A stretch of 64,000 nt of DNA, taken from NCBI RefSeq assembly GCF_000744775.1, contig NZ_JQMP01000003.1, forward strand, positions 558,001 through 622,000, given 5' to 3'. Shown piece by piece: positions 16,331 to 24,977 of the stretch. The notes under the pieces were generated by a model. That model did no database searches. It saw only the letters and a program-made list of their open reading frames with translations, and had not been told where the DNA came from. The stretch's first letter is position 1. Each line of letters opens with the position of its first letter. Source of the DNA: Thermorudis peleae (GTDB lineage Bacteria > Chloroflexota > Chloroflexia > Thermomicrobiales > Thermomicrobiaceae). A program made the position numbers and the translations under genes.

Positions 16331-17595
16331 TGGGCGAGCAATGCCTGGAATGGTGCTGGATCGTCATATGGGCCAATGATGGCAAGTGCCGTGTGTTCAG
16401 GCTGGAAGAGCGTTGCTGCTAACGCTTGAATCGCTTCGCTCGTGACAGCTTCAATACGAGCGATCACTTCATCAGGCGTGAGAATCTCGCCGTAGACGAG
16501 CTCCTGCCCGCCAATCCAGCTGGCGACCGCTCGGCTGTCTTCGAGCCCCATAACGATGCGGCCGCGCCGCAACGCCTTGGCCCGTTCAAGCTCATCTTCT
16601 GGCACAGGTTCAACCTGTAGCTTTGTCAACTCTCGCTGAATGGCTTCGATTGCTCGTGGTGCTTGGGCAACGTCTGTACCAGCATAGACAACTGACTGTC
16701 CGGCATCGGCATAGGAACGGAAATAGCCATAGACCTCGTAGGCTAAGCCCAGCCGCTCGCGAATTTCTTTGAAGAGCCGCGAACTCATACCAGAGCTGAG
16801 AATGGTATCGAGCATGTCCTGCACAAAACGCCGTTCATCACGGTAGGAGAGCGCGGGCAATCCCAAGCACAGGTGTGCCTGCTCGGTTGGCCGAGAGAGC
16901 AGCAACGCTTGTGGTAAATCAGGCCGCGGGCTGGCTGGTGTAAGCTCTGGTTCCGGCCCTGTTGGCAGATTGCCAAAGTACTTGGCTGCAAGCTCAACGA
17001 CCTGGTCGTGCCAGATATCTCCTGCGGCAGCAATGACCAGCCGATTCGCGCGGTATTGTGCCGTCAAGTACTGTTGGAGATCATCCCGACTAATGCCCTG
17101 TACCGTCTCGATTGAGCCGATGATCGGCCGTCCGAGGGGATGGCCATCCCAGAGTGCTGTGTCGATCAGATCATGGATATAGTCATCTGGCGTATCGTAG
17201 ATCCCGCGAATTTCTTCGATAATAACCCGCCGCTCTTTCTCTAGCTCAAGTGGATCGAACCGGGAATTGGTGATCATATCGGCCAGGACGTCGAAGGCTT
17301 GGGGCAAGGCGTCGCTCGGTACCTTGGCCCAGTAGTTGGTGCTCTCCCGGTCGGTTGCTGCATTGAGCATGCCACCCACGCCTTCGATTGCGGCTGTGAT
17401 TTCAACGGGATCCGGTCGGCGCTCCGTGCCCTTGAAGAGCATGTGCTCGAGGAAATGCGAAATGCCAGCCTGCTGATCGGTCTCATGCCGTGCACCAACA
17501 CCGAAGTAGAGTATTAACGTCGCTGAGCGCACGTGACTCATGCGACTTGTCACAACACGTACGCCGTTTGGCAATATCGTCTTCTGATATTCCAT
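16327..17595 (-). CDS. M16 family zinc peptidase (processing-peptidase-like)
   Basis: About 422 aa. It carries the inverted zinc motif H47-F-L-E50-H51 in ISHFLEHMLFKGT, followed by the more distal Glu region (LEKERRVIIEEI) that completes the site, so it is an active-type subunit. The C-terminal half holds the second M16 domain, with RLGLAYEVYGYFRSYADAG. The family includes the bacterial YmxG and the mitochondrial processing peptidase beta subunit. Start choices are ATG 17595 and GTG 17607. The cinA-like gene ends 22 bp upstream on the same strand, so the two are co-transcribed. Confidence 0.92.
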   Translation of the reverse strand: MEYQKTILPNGVRVVTSRMSHVRSATLILYFGVGARHETDQQAGISHFLEHMLFKGTERRPDPVEITAAIEGVGGMLNAATDRESTNYWAKVPSDALPQAFDVLADMITNSRFDPLELEKERRVIIEEIRGIYDTPDDYIHDLIDTALWDGHPLGRPIIGSIETVQGISRDDLQQYLTAQYRANRLVIAAAGDIWHDQVVELAAKYFGNLPTGPEPELTPASPRPDLPQALLLSRPTEQAHLCLGLPALSYRDERRFVQDMLDTILSSGMSSRLFKEIRERLGLAYEVYGYFRSYADAGQSVVYAGTDVAQAPRAIEAIQRELTKLQVEPVPEDELERAKALRRGRIVMGLEDSRAVASWIGGQELVYGEILTPDEVIARIEAVTSEAIQALAATLFQPEHTALAIIGPYDDPAPFQALLAH

Positions 17596-17617
17596 GGGGA
17601 ACAGCACCCTTTCTTCC

Positions 17618-18127
17618 TCAATCGTTGCTGGAAGATGTATCATGGATAAGTTCCTGCGCGCAGCGAAGGGCAAGTGCCAGGGCGGCGCTTGCAGCCTGAA
17701 CAATCACCGCCAGTCGGTCGCCCGAAAACAGTTGCTGCTCGACAACCACTGCCTGTGGTGTCGCACAGGCGATGTAGACCAGGCCGACTGGCTTTGTCGG
17801 CGTTGCACCGCCCGGGCCGGCAATACCAGTTGTGGCGAGCCCGAGCGTCGCTCCGGTTCGAGCCTGAATCCCTTTAGCCATTGCTTCAGCACATGGTGCG
17901 CTGACCGCCCCGAAACGCTCGAGAATCTCTGCCGGGACATCAAGCAACTGCTGCTTGAGCGCGTTGCTGTAGGACACAACGCCGCCAAGGAAGTATGCCG
18001 AACTGCCTGGAATCGTCGTAATGCGGTGCGCGAGATAGCCGCCGGTACACGATTCAGCTGTCGCGAGGGTTATACCAGCGGCGATACAGGTCGTTGCAAG
18101 CGTCTCTTCTGGGAGTGGAATGGTCAT
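17618..18127 (-). CDS. pncC: CinA C-terminal family nicotinamide-nucleotide amidase
   Basis: About 169 aa, corresponding only to the C-terminal amidase domain of CinA. Motifs: TLATAESCTGGYLAHRIT with the catalytic Ser region, GGVVSYSNALKQQLL, VSAPCAEAMAKG, and GIAGPGGATPTKPVGLVYIA. The family deamidates nicotinamide mononucleotide in pyridine-nucleotide recycling. The start is uncertain between ATG 18127 and GTG 18148. Stand-alone PncC proteins of this size are common. Confidence 0.88.
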   Translation of the reverse strand: MTIPLPEETLATTCIAAGITLATAESCTGGYLAHRITTIPGSSAYFLGGVVSYSNALKQQLLDVPAEILERFGAVSAPCAEAMAKGIQARTGATLGLATTGIAGPGGATPTKPVGLVYIACATPQAVVVEQQLFSGDRLAVIVQAASAALALALRCAQELIHDTSSSND

Positions 18128-18340
18128 CGCACTCAGCTCAGCCTCCACCGACTACGCTGACAAATCAGTATAGCGTACGTGTTACCATGCACGGCGCTGC
18201 GGTGCACGGTGTTACTGCATGGGGAAGTGTTAGGAGCGAGGTCGGCCCCCCGCTGCGCTGTTGGTGGACAACGCTCGGCCGGTGCAGTATACCGGATGTG
18301 TCGGTTAGCAACAGGTTACTTCTGTGGAAAGGGACGGGTG

Positions 18341-18727
18341 ATGCGCTGGACACGGCGGGATGTGTTGTGGCGGGGGCTCATGGCATTGTTAGGGAGCTGG
18401 CTCGTTACAGCCCCATTTGATGCTTGTCGGAAAGCTGGCAAGGCGAGCGACTTTGTGACCATACGTGCTACGGAGTATGCCTTCACCCCAGCGTCACTCT
18501 CGGCGCACGTTGGGCAGACCGTGCGGATTCGCTTCGAAAATCATGGCTCCTTACAGCACAATTTCGTCATTGACAATGTTATTTGGAGCGCGATGGTCGA
18601 TCCAGGAAAGACGGTTGAGCTGGAGTTCACGGCTCCCAATCAGCCTGGTAACTATCCCTATTACTGTGCTGTCCCAGGTCATCGTGAACTCGGCATGCAA
18701 GGCATGCTTCACGTCACGCCGTCATAA
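18341..18727 (+). CDS. Exported cupredoxin (plastocyanin/azurin-like)
   Basis: A 128-aa protein. The N-terminus has a twin-arginine pattern (MRWTRRDVLWRG) and a hydrophobic core, suggesting Tat export, and a Cys at residue 29 that might be lipidated, though the lipobox is poor. The mature part is a blue-copper domain with all four type 1 ligands: H73 (LQHNF), C109, H114 and M119 in YYCAVPGHRELGM. Such proteins carry electrons outside the membrane. It stands alone, so its partners are not visible. Start at ATG 18341 behind GGAAAGGGA. The 213 bp upstream show nothing else I recognise. Confidence 0.85.
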   Translation: MRWTRRDVLWRGLMALLGSWLVTAPFDACRKAGKASDFVTIRATEYAFTPASLSAHVGQTVRIRFENHGSLQHNFVIDNVIWSAMVDPGKTVELEFTAPNQPGNYPYYCAVPGHRELGMQGMLHVTPS

Positions 18728-18730
18728 CGC

Positions 18731-20032
18731 CTAGGCTGAATCTGCCGGGGCGAACACTTCCTGCGGTGTTGTCATCAGTTGATCAGCTGCGCGGCTTGCG
18801 GGCACGACCCCCGCAAGAAGCGCGCTCACGAGCAACGTAATTCCAGTTGCCGCCAGTATCAGGCGTGCGCCGAGTGCGTCGCCAACCCAGCCTCCGATAC
18901 CGTTGGCGATCAACGTTACTGCGAAGATCAGCGCAGAACGCAGGGTGAAGATTCTGCCGAGCATCTGGCCAGGGACGCAGCGGTGGACGATCGTTACGCT
19001 CGGGATGAGAACTAGCATATTGCCGATCCCGCTCACGGCCATCATCGCGATAGCCGTCCAAAGGGTATGTGTCCACGCAAGGCCGATGAATGCTCCACCC
19101 ATTAGCAGTAAGCCGAGGATTACCAGTGAGCCGAGCCGACGCAGTTCACGCAGGCTGAGTACCATGGCACCGAGCACGCAGCCCACGCCAATGCCAAAGT
19201 TCAGCAGTGCATACGCACGGGTACCATCGCTAAAGACTGTCCAGGCATAGCCGATCAACAGCGGGGTCGCAATACCTGCGCTTAGCGGTCCAAGCAGCAT
19301 GATGATCGTGTTCGTTCGTACAACGGCGTGCTGACGTAGAAAGTACAGACCATCGCGGAGTTCCTGCCAGCCCGAGTAGATGAGGGCGCCCACAGTACGC
19401 TGTTCGATGTTGTGCTGTGCTATTGCTGGTAGGCGCAAGTGGCTGAGGAGCATGGCCGAGAGCCCATAGACAAAGGCGGTCGTGCCAAATGCGATGAGGA
19501 GGCCGGTATTGGCGTCAGTCAGTTTCGTGAGCAAGCCAATACCGAAGCCGGCAACGGGATAGCCAAGCAGATCACCAACACTTTCGATCATCGACGAGAA
19601 CGAGTTTGCTTGGTTTAACGATTCGGGCGGAACCACTGAGGGGATAGCCGCCAGCTTGGCCGGCCGGTAGAACACCGCGAGGGCGTTGATCACGAACAGC
19701 AAGAGATAGACGGCCCAAAACGCTCGTGGTGCGACGATCGGCAAGAGTAAGACTGGGATGACCCGGGCGATGTCTGAGAAGACCATCAGCCGCCGCCGGT
19801 CGAACCGGTCAATCAGAACCCCACCGGCTGGGCCAAGAACAAGGTCGGGCAATCCAGCAGCGATGAAGGCAATGCCAGCGTCAAGCAATGAACCAGTAAG
19901 AGTGTAGATGAGGTTTGCCAGAGCGACGCGATGAATGCGATCACCGAACGTCATCAACAAATCGGAGACCCACAGGATCGTGAAATCGCGGTTGCGCAGC
20001 AGTGAACTCACTGCAGCTATCCGCTCACGCAT
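18731..20032 (-). CDS. MFS transporter (EntS-like)
   Basis: About 433 aa with roughly 12 hydrophobic segments. The start FTILWVSDLLMTFGDRIHRVALANLIY and the loop GPAGGVLIDRFDRRRLMVFSD are typical of the MFS_3 group, which includes the enterobactin exporter EntS. Start at ATG 20032 behind GGTGGAG; a reading frame reaching 20395 would add an Arg-rich, non-membrane extension without a ribosome site. It sits beside rpmH, where dnaA is found in many bacteria. Substrate unknown. Confidence 0.85.
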   Translation of the reverse strand: MRERIAAVSSLLRNRDFTILWVSDLLMTFGDRIHRVALANLIYTLTGSLLDAGIAFIAAGLPDLVLGPAGGVLIDRFDRRRLMVFSDIARVIPVLLLPIVAPRAFWAVYLLLFVINALAVFYRPAKLAAIPSVVPPESLNQANSFSSMIESVGDLLGYPVAGFGIGLLTKLTDANTGLLIAFGTTAFVYGLSAMLLSHLRLPAIAQHNIEQRTVGALIYSGWQELRDGLYFLRQHAVVRTNTIIMLLGPLSAGIATPLLIGYAWTVFSDGTRAYALLNFGIGVGCVLGAMVLSLRELRRLGSLVILGLLLMGGAFIGLAWTHTLWTAIAMMAVSGIGNMLVLIPSVTIVHRCVPGQMLGRIFTLRSALIFAVTLIANGIGGWVGDALGARLILAATGITLLVSALLAGVVPASRAADQLMTTPQEVFAPADSA

Positions 20033-20201
20033 CTCCCCCGCTCCACCTTCCCGTGCAGCGTAACCAGATAATGAGGTGCCAAGAGCGAGTATAGCCAATA
20101 CGTCTCGTCTACAACGAGGGGTAGGTAGTACGAATGTCACTGGATGACTTACCGGAGAGCGGATTAGCTTATTATGCCTGTTTGGTGATAGATCTGCTCG
20201 A

Positions 20202-20231
20202 TTGACACTCGGATGGAGAGAACAGTACACT
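20202..20231 (+). promoter_or_regulatory. Promoter of the rpmH operon
   Basis: A perfect TTGACA (20202-20207), an 18-bp spacer and TACACT (20226-20231). The start point would be near 20238, giving a 60-nt leader before rpmH. Confidence 0.6.
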
Positions 20232-20243
20232 TCCCGTGCCGTG

Positions 20244-20273
20244 GCGGCAAGGATGCCGCGCGGGCATTTTTTT
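20244..20273 (+). promoter_or_regulatory. Attenuator-like leader before rpmH
   Basis: Two mutually exclusive hairpins share bases 20253-20259. Hairpin A is GCGGCA-AGGA-TGCCGC (20244-20259). Hairpin B is ATGCC-GCGCG-GGCAT (20253-20267) and runs straight into seven T's (20267-20273), the shape of an intrinsic terminator. Folding A would prevent B. The arrangement lies inside the short leader of the L34 gene. Confidence 0.45.
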
Positions 20274-20297
20274 GCAAGGTAACGGAAGGTGGGCACA

Positions 20298-20462
20298 ATG
20301 CCAAAGCGGACGTACCAGCCCAAACGGCTCCCCCGCAAGCGGAAGCATGGCTTCCGGGCACGTATGCGTACCCGTGGCGGGCGACTCGTCCTCAAGCGGC
20401 GGCGGCTGAAGGGGCGGTGGAAGCTGACCGTTTCTGACGAGAAGAAGCCGACGATTCGTTAA
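20298..20462 (+). CDS. rpmH: 50S ribosomal protein L34
   Basis: A 54-aa, very basic protein beginning [19 protein letters not shown], which is the L34 signature, followed by [19 protein letters not shown]. It is a few residues longer than the usual 44-50 because of a C-terminal tail (SDEKKPTIR). A GGAAGGTGGG site precedes the ATG. It heads the rnpA-yidD-yidC-khpB cluster. Confidence 0.97.
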   Translation: MPKRTYQPKRLPRKRKHGFRARMRTRGGRLVLKRRRLKGRWKLTVSDEKKPTIR

Positions 20463-20474
20463 TCAACCCGGCGA

Positions 20475-20876
20475 ATGATTGCGCGAGCACTGCGACTGCG
20501 TCGTTCGGCTGACTTCGCTGCAGTGCGCCGGCAGGGGCGTACGGTGAGCGGGCAGCTCGTTGTGCTCGCGTATCGGCCGAACGGCCTGGAGCACAACCGC
20601 TATGGCGTGGCGGTCGGGCGTCGCATCGGCAAAGCCGTTCGCCGTAACCGCATCAAGCGCTGGCTTCGCGAGAGTGTGCGTCGGCTTCATCCCCAGCTGC
20701 GTCAAGGATATGACCTGGTCTTTATTGCGCGCGGCTCGCTGGCTGACCCGGCGGTGACGTATCATGATGTTGCTCGCTGCATGGAGGGGCTTGTCCAGCG
20801 AGTCGGTCTGCTGATTGAGTCGAACGAGGCCTCAACCAATGCTGCATCGTCGCCGACCGAAGTGATAACAGCCTGA
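20475..20876 (+). CDS. rnpA: Ribonuclease P protein component
   Basis: A 133-aa basic protein that assists the RNase P RNA in tRNA 5' processing. Conserved elements are the N-terminal [17 protein letters not shown], the [12 protein letters not shown] strand and the RNR-type motif [12 protein letters not shown]. It starts 12 bp after rpmH. The C-terminal 20 residues after the core are a Ser/Thr/Ala-rich tail. The RNA subunit gene is not in this window. Confidence 0.95.
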   Translation: MIARALRLRRSADFAAVRRQGRTVSGQLVVLAYRPNGLEHNRYGVAVGRRIGKAVRRNRIKRWLRESVRRLHPQLRQGYDLVFIARGSLADPAVTYHDVARCMEGLVQRVGLLIESNEASTNAASSPTEVITA

Positions 20877-20887
20877 GGGCCGTTTCG

Positions 20888-21100
20888 ATGCTTACGCGTC
20901 TTGTGCTCGTACTTATCCGATTCTATCAGCGGTGGATCTCCCCGGGCTTACCAGCGGCCTGTCGCTATACACCAACGTGCTCGGAATACAGCTATCAGGC
21001 GATTGCCAAGTACGGTATCATCAAAGGCGGTATGCTGGCGGTCTGGCGCATTATCCGCTGCAACCCGTTTACCCGTGGTGGATATGATCCAGTGCCCTAG
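20888..21100 (+). CDS. yidD: Membrane protein insertion efficiency factor
   Basis: A 70-aa protein matching YidD throughout: [31 protein letters not shown] and [18 protein letters not shown], with the conserved Cys residues. The N-terminus is an amphipathic membrane-associated helix. It lies between rnpA and yidC, the standard order. Confidence 0.95.
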   Translation: MLTRLVLVLIRFYQRWISPGLPAACRYTPTCSEYSYQAIAKYGIIKGGMLAVWRIIRCNPFTRGGYDPVP

Positions 21101-21152
21101 CGATATGCTGGGATAAAACGCGGCAAAGCATCACAAAGCAGGAGGCACACGG

Positions 21153-22145
21153 TTGTTCATCTGGGATGCGTTTGTTCACCTTATCGAGCTTGCGCTTGAT
21201 CGCACCGCTATTCTCGTCGGCAGTGGGGGGCTGGCGATTATCCTGTTAACGATCTTGTTACGCACCCTCATGTTGCCCTTCACCATCCGGGCAGTCCGCT
21301 CGCAGGCTGCGCTTGCCGAAATGCAGCCCAAGCTGCGCGAATTGCAGAAGAAATATGGTCATGACCGGCAGCGGTATTCGGCTGAAGTGATGAAGCTCTA
21401 TCAAGAGCACAATGTCAGCCCAACTGCCGGCTGTCTACCGATGCTTCTTCAAATTCCTATCTTCTTTGCGCTCTACTTTGCGATCCGCAATCTGTCAACG
21501 AGTGGGTCCGGGGTGTGGAGTCACGGGTTTCTGTGGCTGCCGAATTTGGCGAGCCCTGACCCGCTGAAGATCCTGCCGATTCTGGCTGGTGTGTTTCAGT
21601 TCATCCAAGCCCGCATGTCGCGCCCGGCCGGCCAGGGCAAGGTGCAGGACCCCCAACAGCAGATGATGTACACGATGATGTTGTTCATGCCGCTCATGGT
21701 TGTCGCCTTTGGCTGGAACTTTGCCTCAGGGCCGGTGATCTACTGGGTGGTGTCAGCCATCTACGCCGTCGTTCAACAGTGGCTTATTACTGGCTGGGGT
21801 GGCATGCTCGATTGGTTCCCGTTCTTGCCCGATTTGCCTGAGCACCGGCGGCTTGGCTACGTCGATCCGGCGAAGCGAAACCAGCAGCAAGCGCGGCAGG
21901 GTTCCGGCGGGCTCATGGGCTTGATCAATAAGCAAGTTGAGAAGCAAATCCGGCGCGTTGAAGAGCAGCGTGGGGTGGCACCATCGACAAACCAGCAGGG
22001 TCAGGCGTCTGCGGCTACCACTGCGCGCGGGGAGGCTGAGCGGAGCGAGCCGGCACCATCTACTCCCCTTGACCCAGCCGCTCTTGTGCCGCGGCGGAGC
22101 CGTCCCGTGAAGCAGAAGCCGTCGTCGACACCGAGCAAGCAATAA
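21153..22145 (+). CDS. yidC: YidC/Oxa1 membrane protein insertase
   Basis: A 330-aa insertase of the short, Gram-positive-like type without the large periplasmic domain of proteobacteria. Hydrophobic segments lie near 25-45, 100-115, 140-160, 180-200 and 205-220; RTLMLPFTIRAVRSQAALAEMQPKLRELQKKYGHD is the conserved first cytoplasmic loop and PTAGCLPMLLQIPIFFALY the conserved third segment. The C-terminal 90 residues are basic and rich in Gln/Ala/Pro, probably ribosome-contacting. It uses a TTG start, well supported by GGAGG 8 nt upstream. Confidence 0.95.
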   Translation: MFIWDAFVHLIELALDRTAILVGSGGLAIILLTILLRTLMLPFTIRAVRSQAALAEMQPKLRELQKKYGHDRQRYSAEVMKLYQEHNVSPTAGCLPMLLQIPIFFALYFAIRNLSTSGSGVWSHGFLWLPNLASPDPLKILPILAGVFQFIQARMSRPAGQGKVQDPQQQMMYTMMLFMPLMVVAFGWNFASGPVIYWVVSAIYAVVQQWLITGWGGMLDWFPFLPDLPEHRRLGYVDPAKRNQQQARQGSGGLMGLINKQVEKQIRRVEEQRGVAPSTNQQGQASAATTARGEAERSEPAPSTPLDPAALVPRRSRPVKQKPSSTPSKQ

Positions 22146-22186
22146 GATACCCGCGCCGCGCCGGCCCAAGGGGAAGGGCTGCGAGC

Positions 22187-22900
22187 ATGGCACAGAAGCA
22201 GGTGGTCGAAATTCAGGCACGAACTGTTGATGATGCTGTTCGACTCGCGCTTGAGCAACTCGGGTTGCCACGTGAGCAAGTGCACGTTGAAGTCCTTGTC
22301 GATAATGTCGCCGAAGGCGGCGAAGCGCTTGTGCGGGTCACGCCACTCCATGTCCTGGCGAATAGTGGAAATGCAACACGCACCGCTCCTCCTCGTGTAG
22401 ATCCACAGACTGAAGCGCTCGTCAAGCAAGTGGTCCGTGAGTTGCTGTCGGCGATGGGCTTCACGTGCGATGTTATGGCTGTCGATAACCCATCAATCAT
22501 CGAGCTGGGACCGAACGATCCACCAACAGTCTTTATTGATATTTTTGGCCCGCGTGCTGGGATGTTGATTGGGCGTCGTGGGGAACATCTGGCCCAGTTG
22601 CAATACCTGGTGAACGTTTTAGTTAACCGGCGACTGCCCCAGTGGACGCGGGTTATTCTTGACATTGAAGGGTATCGTAGTCGGCGCGAGGAATCACTGA
22701 TTAATCTGGCGCAACGCGTTGCCCGACAAGTTGCTCGCACACGGCGTCCGGTAACGCTCGAGCCGATGCCTGCGAATGAACGCCGCGTGATCCACGTCGC
22801 GCTGCGGAATCATCCTGATGTGACGACACGGAGTAGCGGGGAGGGTGACCAACGCCGTGTGACGATTTATCCGCGTGGGATGGCGCCAGCTGACGGCTGA
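22187..22900 (+). CDS. khpB: Jag/KhpB family RNA-binding protein
   Basis: A 237-aa protein with the three-part Jag layout: an N-terminal Jag-N domain (EIQARTVDDAVRLALEQLGL, 8-60), a KH domain with the GxxG-type loop GMLIGRRGEHLAQLQYLVN (near 122-140) and a C-terminal R3H domain ending in ANERRVIHVALRNHPDVTT. It binds RNA and is linked to cell division and envelope control in Gram-positive bacteria. It follows yidC as usual. Confidence 0.93.
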   Translation: MAQKQVVEIQARTVDDAVRLALEQLGLPREQVHVEVLVDNVAEGGEALVRVTPLHVLANSGNATRTAPPRVDPQTEALVKQVVRELLSAMGFTCDVMAVDNPSIIELGPNDPPTVFIDIFGPRAGMLIGRRGEHLAQLQYLVNVLVNRRLPQWTRVILDIEGYRSRREESLINLAQRVARQVARTRRPVTLEPMPANERRVIHVALRNHPDVTTRSSGEGDQRRVTIYPRGMAPADG

Positions 22901-22926
22901 GCTGCGCTCACGCATGGCGAGGAGTC

Positions 22927-23814
22927 ATGACGACAGGGAACCCAGCGGCTCCTGACTACGTGGCCATTGGGCACGTCACGGTTGACCTCTTGCCTGATGG
23001 TCGGCAAGTTCTTGGTGGCACGGCGCTCTATGCTGCGCTGACTGCAGCCCGATTTGGCTTGCACGCTGCCGTGCTGACCCGTGGCAACTTCGGTGCCTAC
23101 AATCCGAACGTGCTCGAAGACCTTACCCGCTTTGCCCGTGAAATTGCTATCATCGTCCAGGAGGCAACAAGCGCAACAGTCTTCGCGAACCGCACAGTTG
23201 CTGGCCGTCGTGAGCAGACGTTGCACGGATGGGCTGGTGTGATCGACCTCAACGGCCTGCCACCAACGTGGCGCTCCGCACGGATTATTCACCTTGCACC
23301 AGTGGCGCAGGAAATCGATCCCCGGCAGGCTGGCCGCTTGACTCCTGAATACCTCGGTGTTACCCCACAGGGCTGGATGCGCCAGTGGCCGCGGGCGCTT
23401 CCTGGACGGGTCCGTCTTACCCCACTTCGGCTTCCATTGGAGCTCTTGAGCCATATCGATGGGCTTGTGCTCAATGCTGAAGAGCACACGCTTGCCCGCG
23501 ACGAGATTGAGGCGGTATCGCGACGTGGGCTCGTTGCGATCACGCGCGGACCAGATGGTGCCCAGCTGATCGACCGCGGGCGTGTCTACGATATACCAGC
23601 CTATGCGGTACCCGTGGCTGATGACGTCGGAGCCGGCGACGTCTTTGCGTCGGTGCTCTTTCTGCTGCGGGCTGATCGTGAACCGGTCAGCTTCGCTGGT
23701 CGCATGGCGGCTGCAGCGGCGGCGTTGCGTATTCAGGGGCAGGGGCCCGATGCCGTGCCGACGCGAGCAGCAGTTGAAGAGTTCCTCGAGCGACGAGGCG
23801 ATTTGCGTCGCTAA
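22927..23814 (+). CDS. PfkB family carbohydrate kinase
   Basis: A 295-aa ribokinase-fold protein. The N-terminal YVAIGHVTVDLLPDG and GGTALYAALTAARFG motifs bind the substrate; the C-terminal DDVGAGDVFASVL motif carries the catalytic Asp. The middle resembles short PfkB members without a lid. The sugar or nucleoside substrate cannot be predicted. It starts 24 bp after khpB and may be co-transcribed; its stop overlaps the convergent deacylase gene by four bases. Confidence 0.85.
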   Translation: MTTGNPAAPDYVAIGHVTVDLLPDGRQVLGGTALYAALTAARFGLHAAVLTRGNFGAYNPNVLEDLTRFAREIAIIVQEATSATVFANRTVAGRREQTLHGWAGVIDLNGLPPTWRSARIIHLAPVAQEIDPRQAGRLTPEYLGVTPQGWMRQWPRALPGRVRLTPLRLPLELLSHIDGLVLNAEEHTLARDEIEAVSRRGLVAITRGPDGAQLIDRGRVYDIPAYAVPVADDVGAGDVFASVLFLLRADREPVSFAGRMAAAAAALRIQGQGPDAVPTRAAVEEFLERRGDLRR

Positions 23815-24308
23815 GCACTACCCTCTGCATGCGGTGACTCGGTAATCTCCTCCACACGGGCATTGGTTAAGCGGACAATATCGGCGGGGGCAATGGCAAG
23901 CATCGCGTCGCTTGCGCCTCCGCCGCCGTAGACGACTGCGTGCGCAAGCAGTGAGGCATCGACGACAACCGGCAACGGTGTAAGGTGGCCGACGGGTGGG
24001 GTTGCTCCCGGGGGGTAGCCGGTAGCCTGTTCGACTATGGCTGGGGAGGCCAAGCGTAGTCGTTCTCCGCCAACAAGGGCGGCAAGCTTTGCTGGATCGA
24101 CGCGTCGATCGCCGGGTACGACGGCGAGGACGAGTGTACCGTTGCTGTTTGCGAACACGAGCGATTTGATGATCTGGCCTGGTGGTACACCGAGTGCTGC
24201 CGCTGCTTCTGGTACTGTTGCTGTTGAGCGACCAGGATAGAGCAACTGTGCGTCGACATGATGTGCAGCAAGATAGGCGGCAAGTGTCTCTGGTGTGCCA
24301 CGTGCCAT
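23811..24308 (-). CDS. YbaK-type aminoacyl-tRNA deacylase
   Basis: A 165-aa trans-editing domain. It has the conserved Lys in GQIIKSLVFANSNG, the PGDRRVDPAKLAALVG segment, the GYPPGATPPVGH motif and a C-terminal GGGGASDAMLAIAP loop. YbaK/ProX proteins hydrolyse mischarged Cys-tRNAPro or Ala-tRNAPro; which one applies here is not clear. It lies downstream of greA in the same direction, after a strong hairpin. Confidence 0.9.
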   Translation of the reverse strand: MARGTPETLAAYLAAHHVDAQLLYPGRSTATVPEAAAALGVPPGQIIKSLVFANSNGTLVLAVVPGDRRVDPAKLAALVGGERLRLASPAIVEQATGYPPGATPPVGHLTPLPVVVDASLLAHAVVYGGGGASDAMLAIAPADIVRLTNARVEEITESPHAEGSA

Positions 24309-24336
24309 TCTTTGCTATCCCCTCCAGCGTATGGCA

Positions 24337-24381
24337 TGCCCCAGGGGCAAGGAATCACCGTTGGGGAAGGCCCCTGGGGCA
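24337..24381 (-). terminator. 12-bp hairpin downstream of greA
   Basis: TGCCCCAGGGGC (24337-24348) and its exact complement (24370-24381) flank 21 bases, 5 bp after the greA stop. Each arm is also nearly self-complementary. There is no T-run, so the terminator role is inferred from position. Confidence 0.5.
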
Positions 24382-24386
24382 GGATG

Positions 24387-24854
24387 TTACTCAATCCGGA
24401 CGATACGTGCGGAAAAGGTGCGCGCTGGTGCTTCAATTGTCACCACATCGCCGACTCGGTGGCCAAGCAGCGCCCGGCCGACCGGCGACTCGTTCGAGAT
24501 GCGGCCTGCTGACGGCTTTGCCTCGACCGCTCCAACGATGGTATAGGTCTCTTCTTCACCATCGATCTCAATGGTGACCGTCGAGCCGATGCGTACGACT
24601 GAACGGTCGGTTCCATCCTCTTCGATGACCTCAACGCGTTTGAGCAGCTCTTCAATTTCGCGGATACGGCCTTCAATAAAGCCCTGGTCATGCTTGGCTG
24701 CATCATAGGCCGCATTCTCTCGGATATCGCCGTGCTCCCGCGCTTCCTGAATAATCCGGGCAATTTCGGGTCGGCGCCGCTTGACCAAGTCCTCATATTC
24801 CCGCTGTAGTGCTTCAAGCCCTTCACGGGTAATCGGAATCTTCTCACGTGCCAT
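24387..24854 (-). CDS. greA: Transcription elongation factor GreA
   Basis: A 155-aa protein of standard length. Residues 1-75 form the antiparallel coiled coil with ITREGLEALQREYEDLVKRRRP and the acidic tip around HGDIRENAAYDAAKHDQ, which carries the residues that stimulate cleavage of backtracked RNA. The C-terminal FKBP-like domain ends SPVGRALLGHRVGDVVTIEAP. It rescues stalled RNA polymerase. Confidence 0.96.
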   Translation of the reverse strand: MAREKIPITREGLEALQREYEDLVKRRRPEIARIIQEAREHGDIRENAAYDAAKHDQGFIEGRIREIEELLKRVEVIEEDGTDRSVVRIGSTVTIEIDGEEETYTIVGAVEAKPSAGRISNESPVGRALLGHRVGDVVTIEAPARTFSARIVRIE

Positions 24855-24977
24855 TGCTCGTTCACCACTTCCTTACCAGTATGACAGTCTGCGACAGCTG
24901 CCGCGTACATCAGCCCGGTAGTGGGCGAACACTCATGATACACAGCAGCAGGTACTTTCTGCCAATCCCCTCTGTTC

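Noticed and set aside
18731-20395. 554-aa version of the MFS protein
   Set aside because: The first 120 residues are Arg/Cys-rich with no membrane or known motif, and the ribosome site is at ATG 20032.
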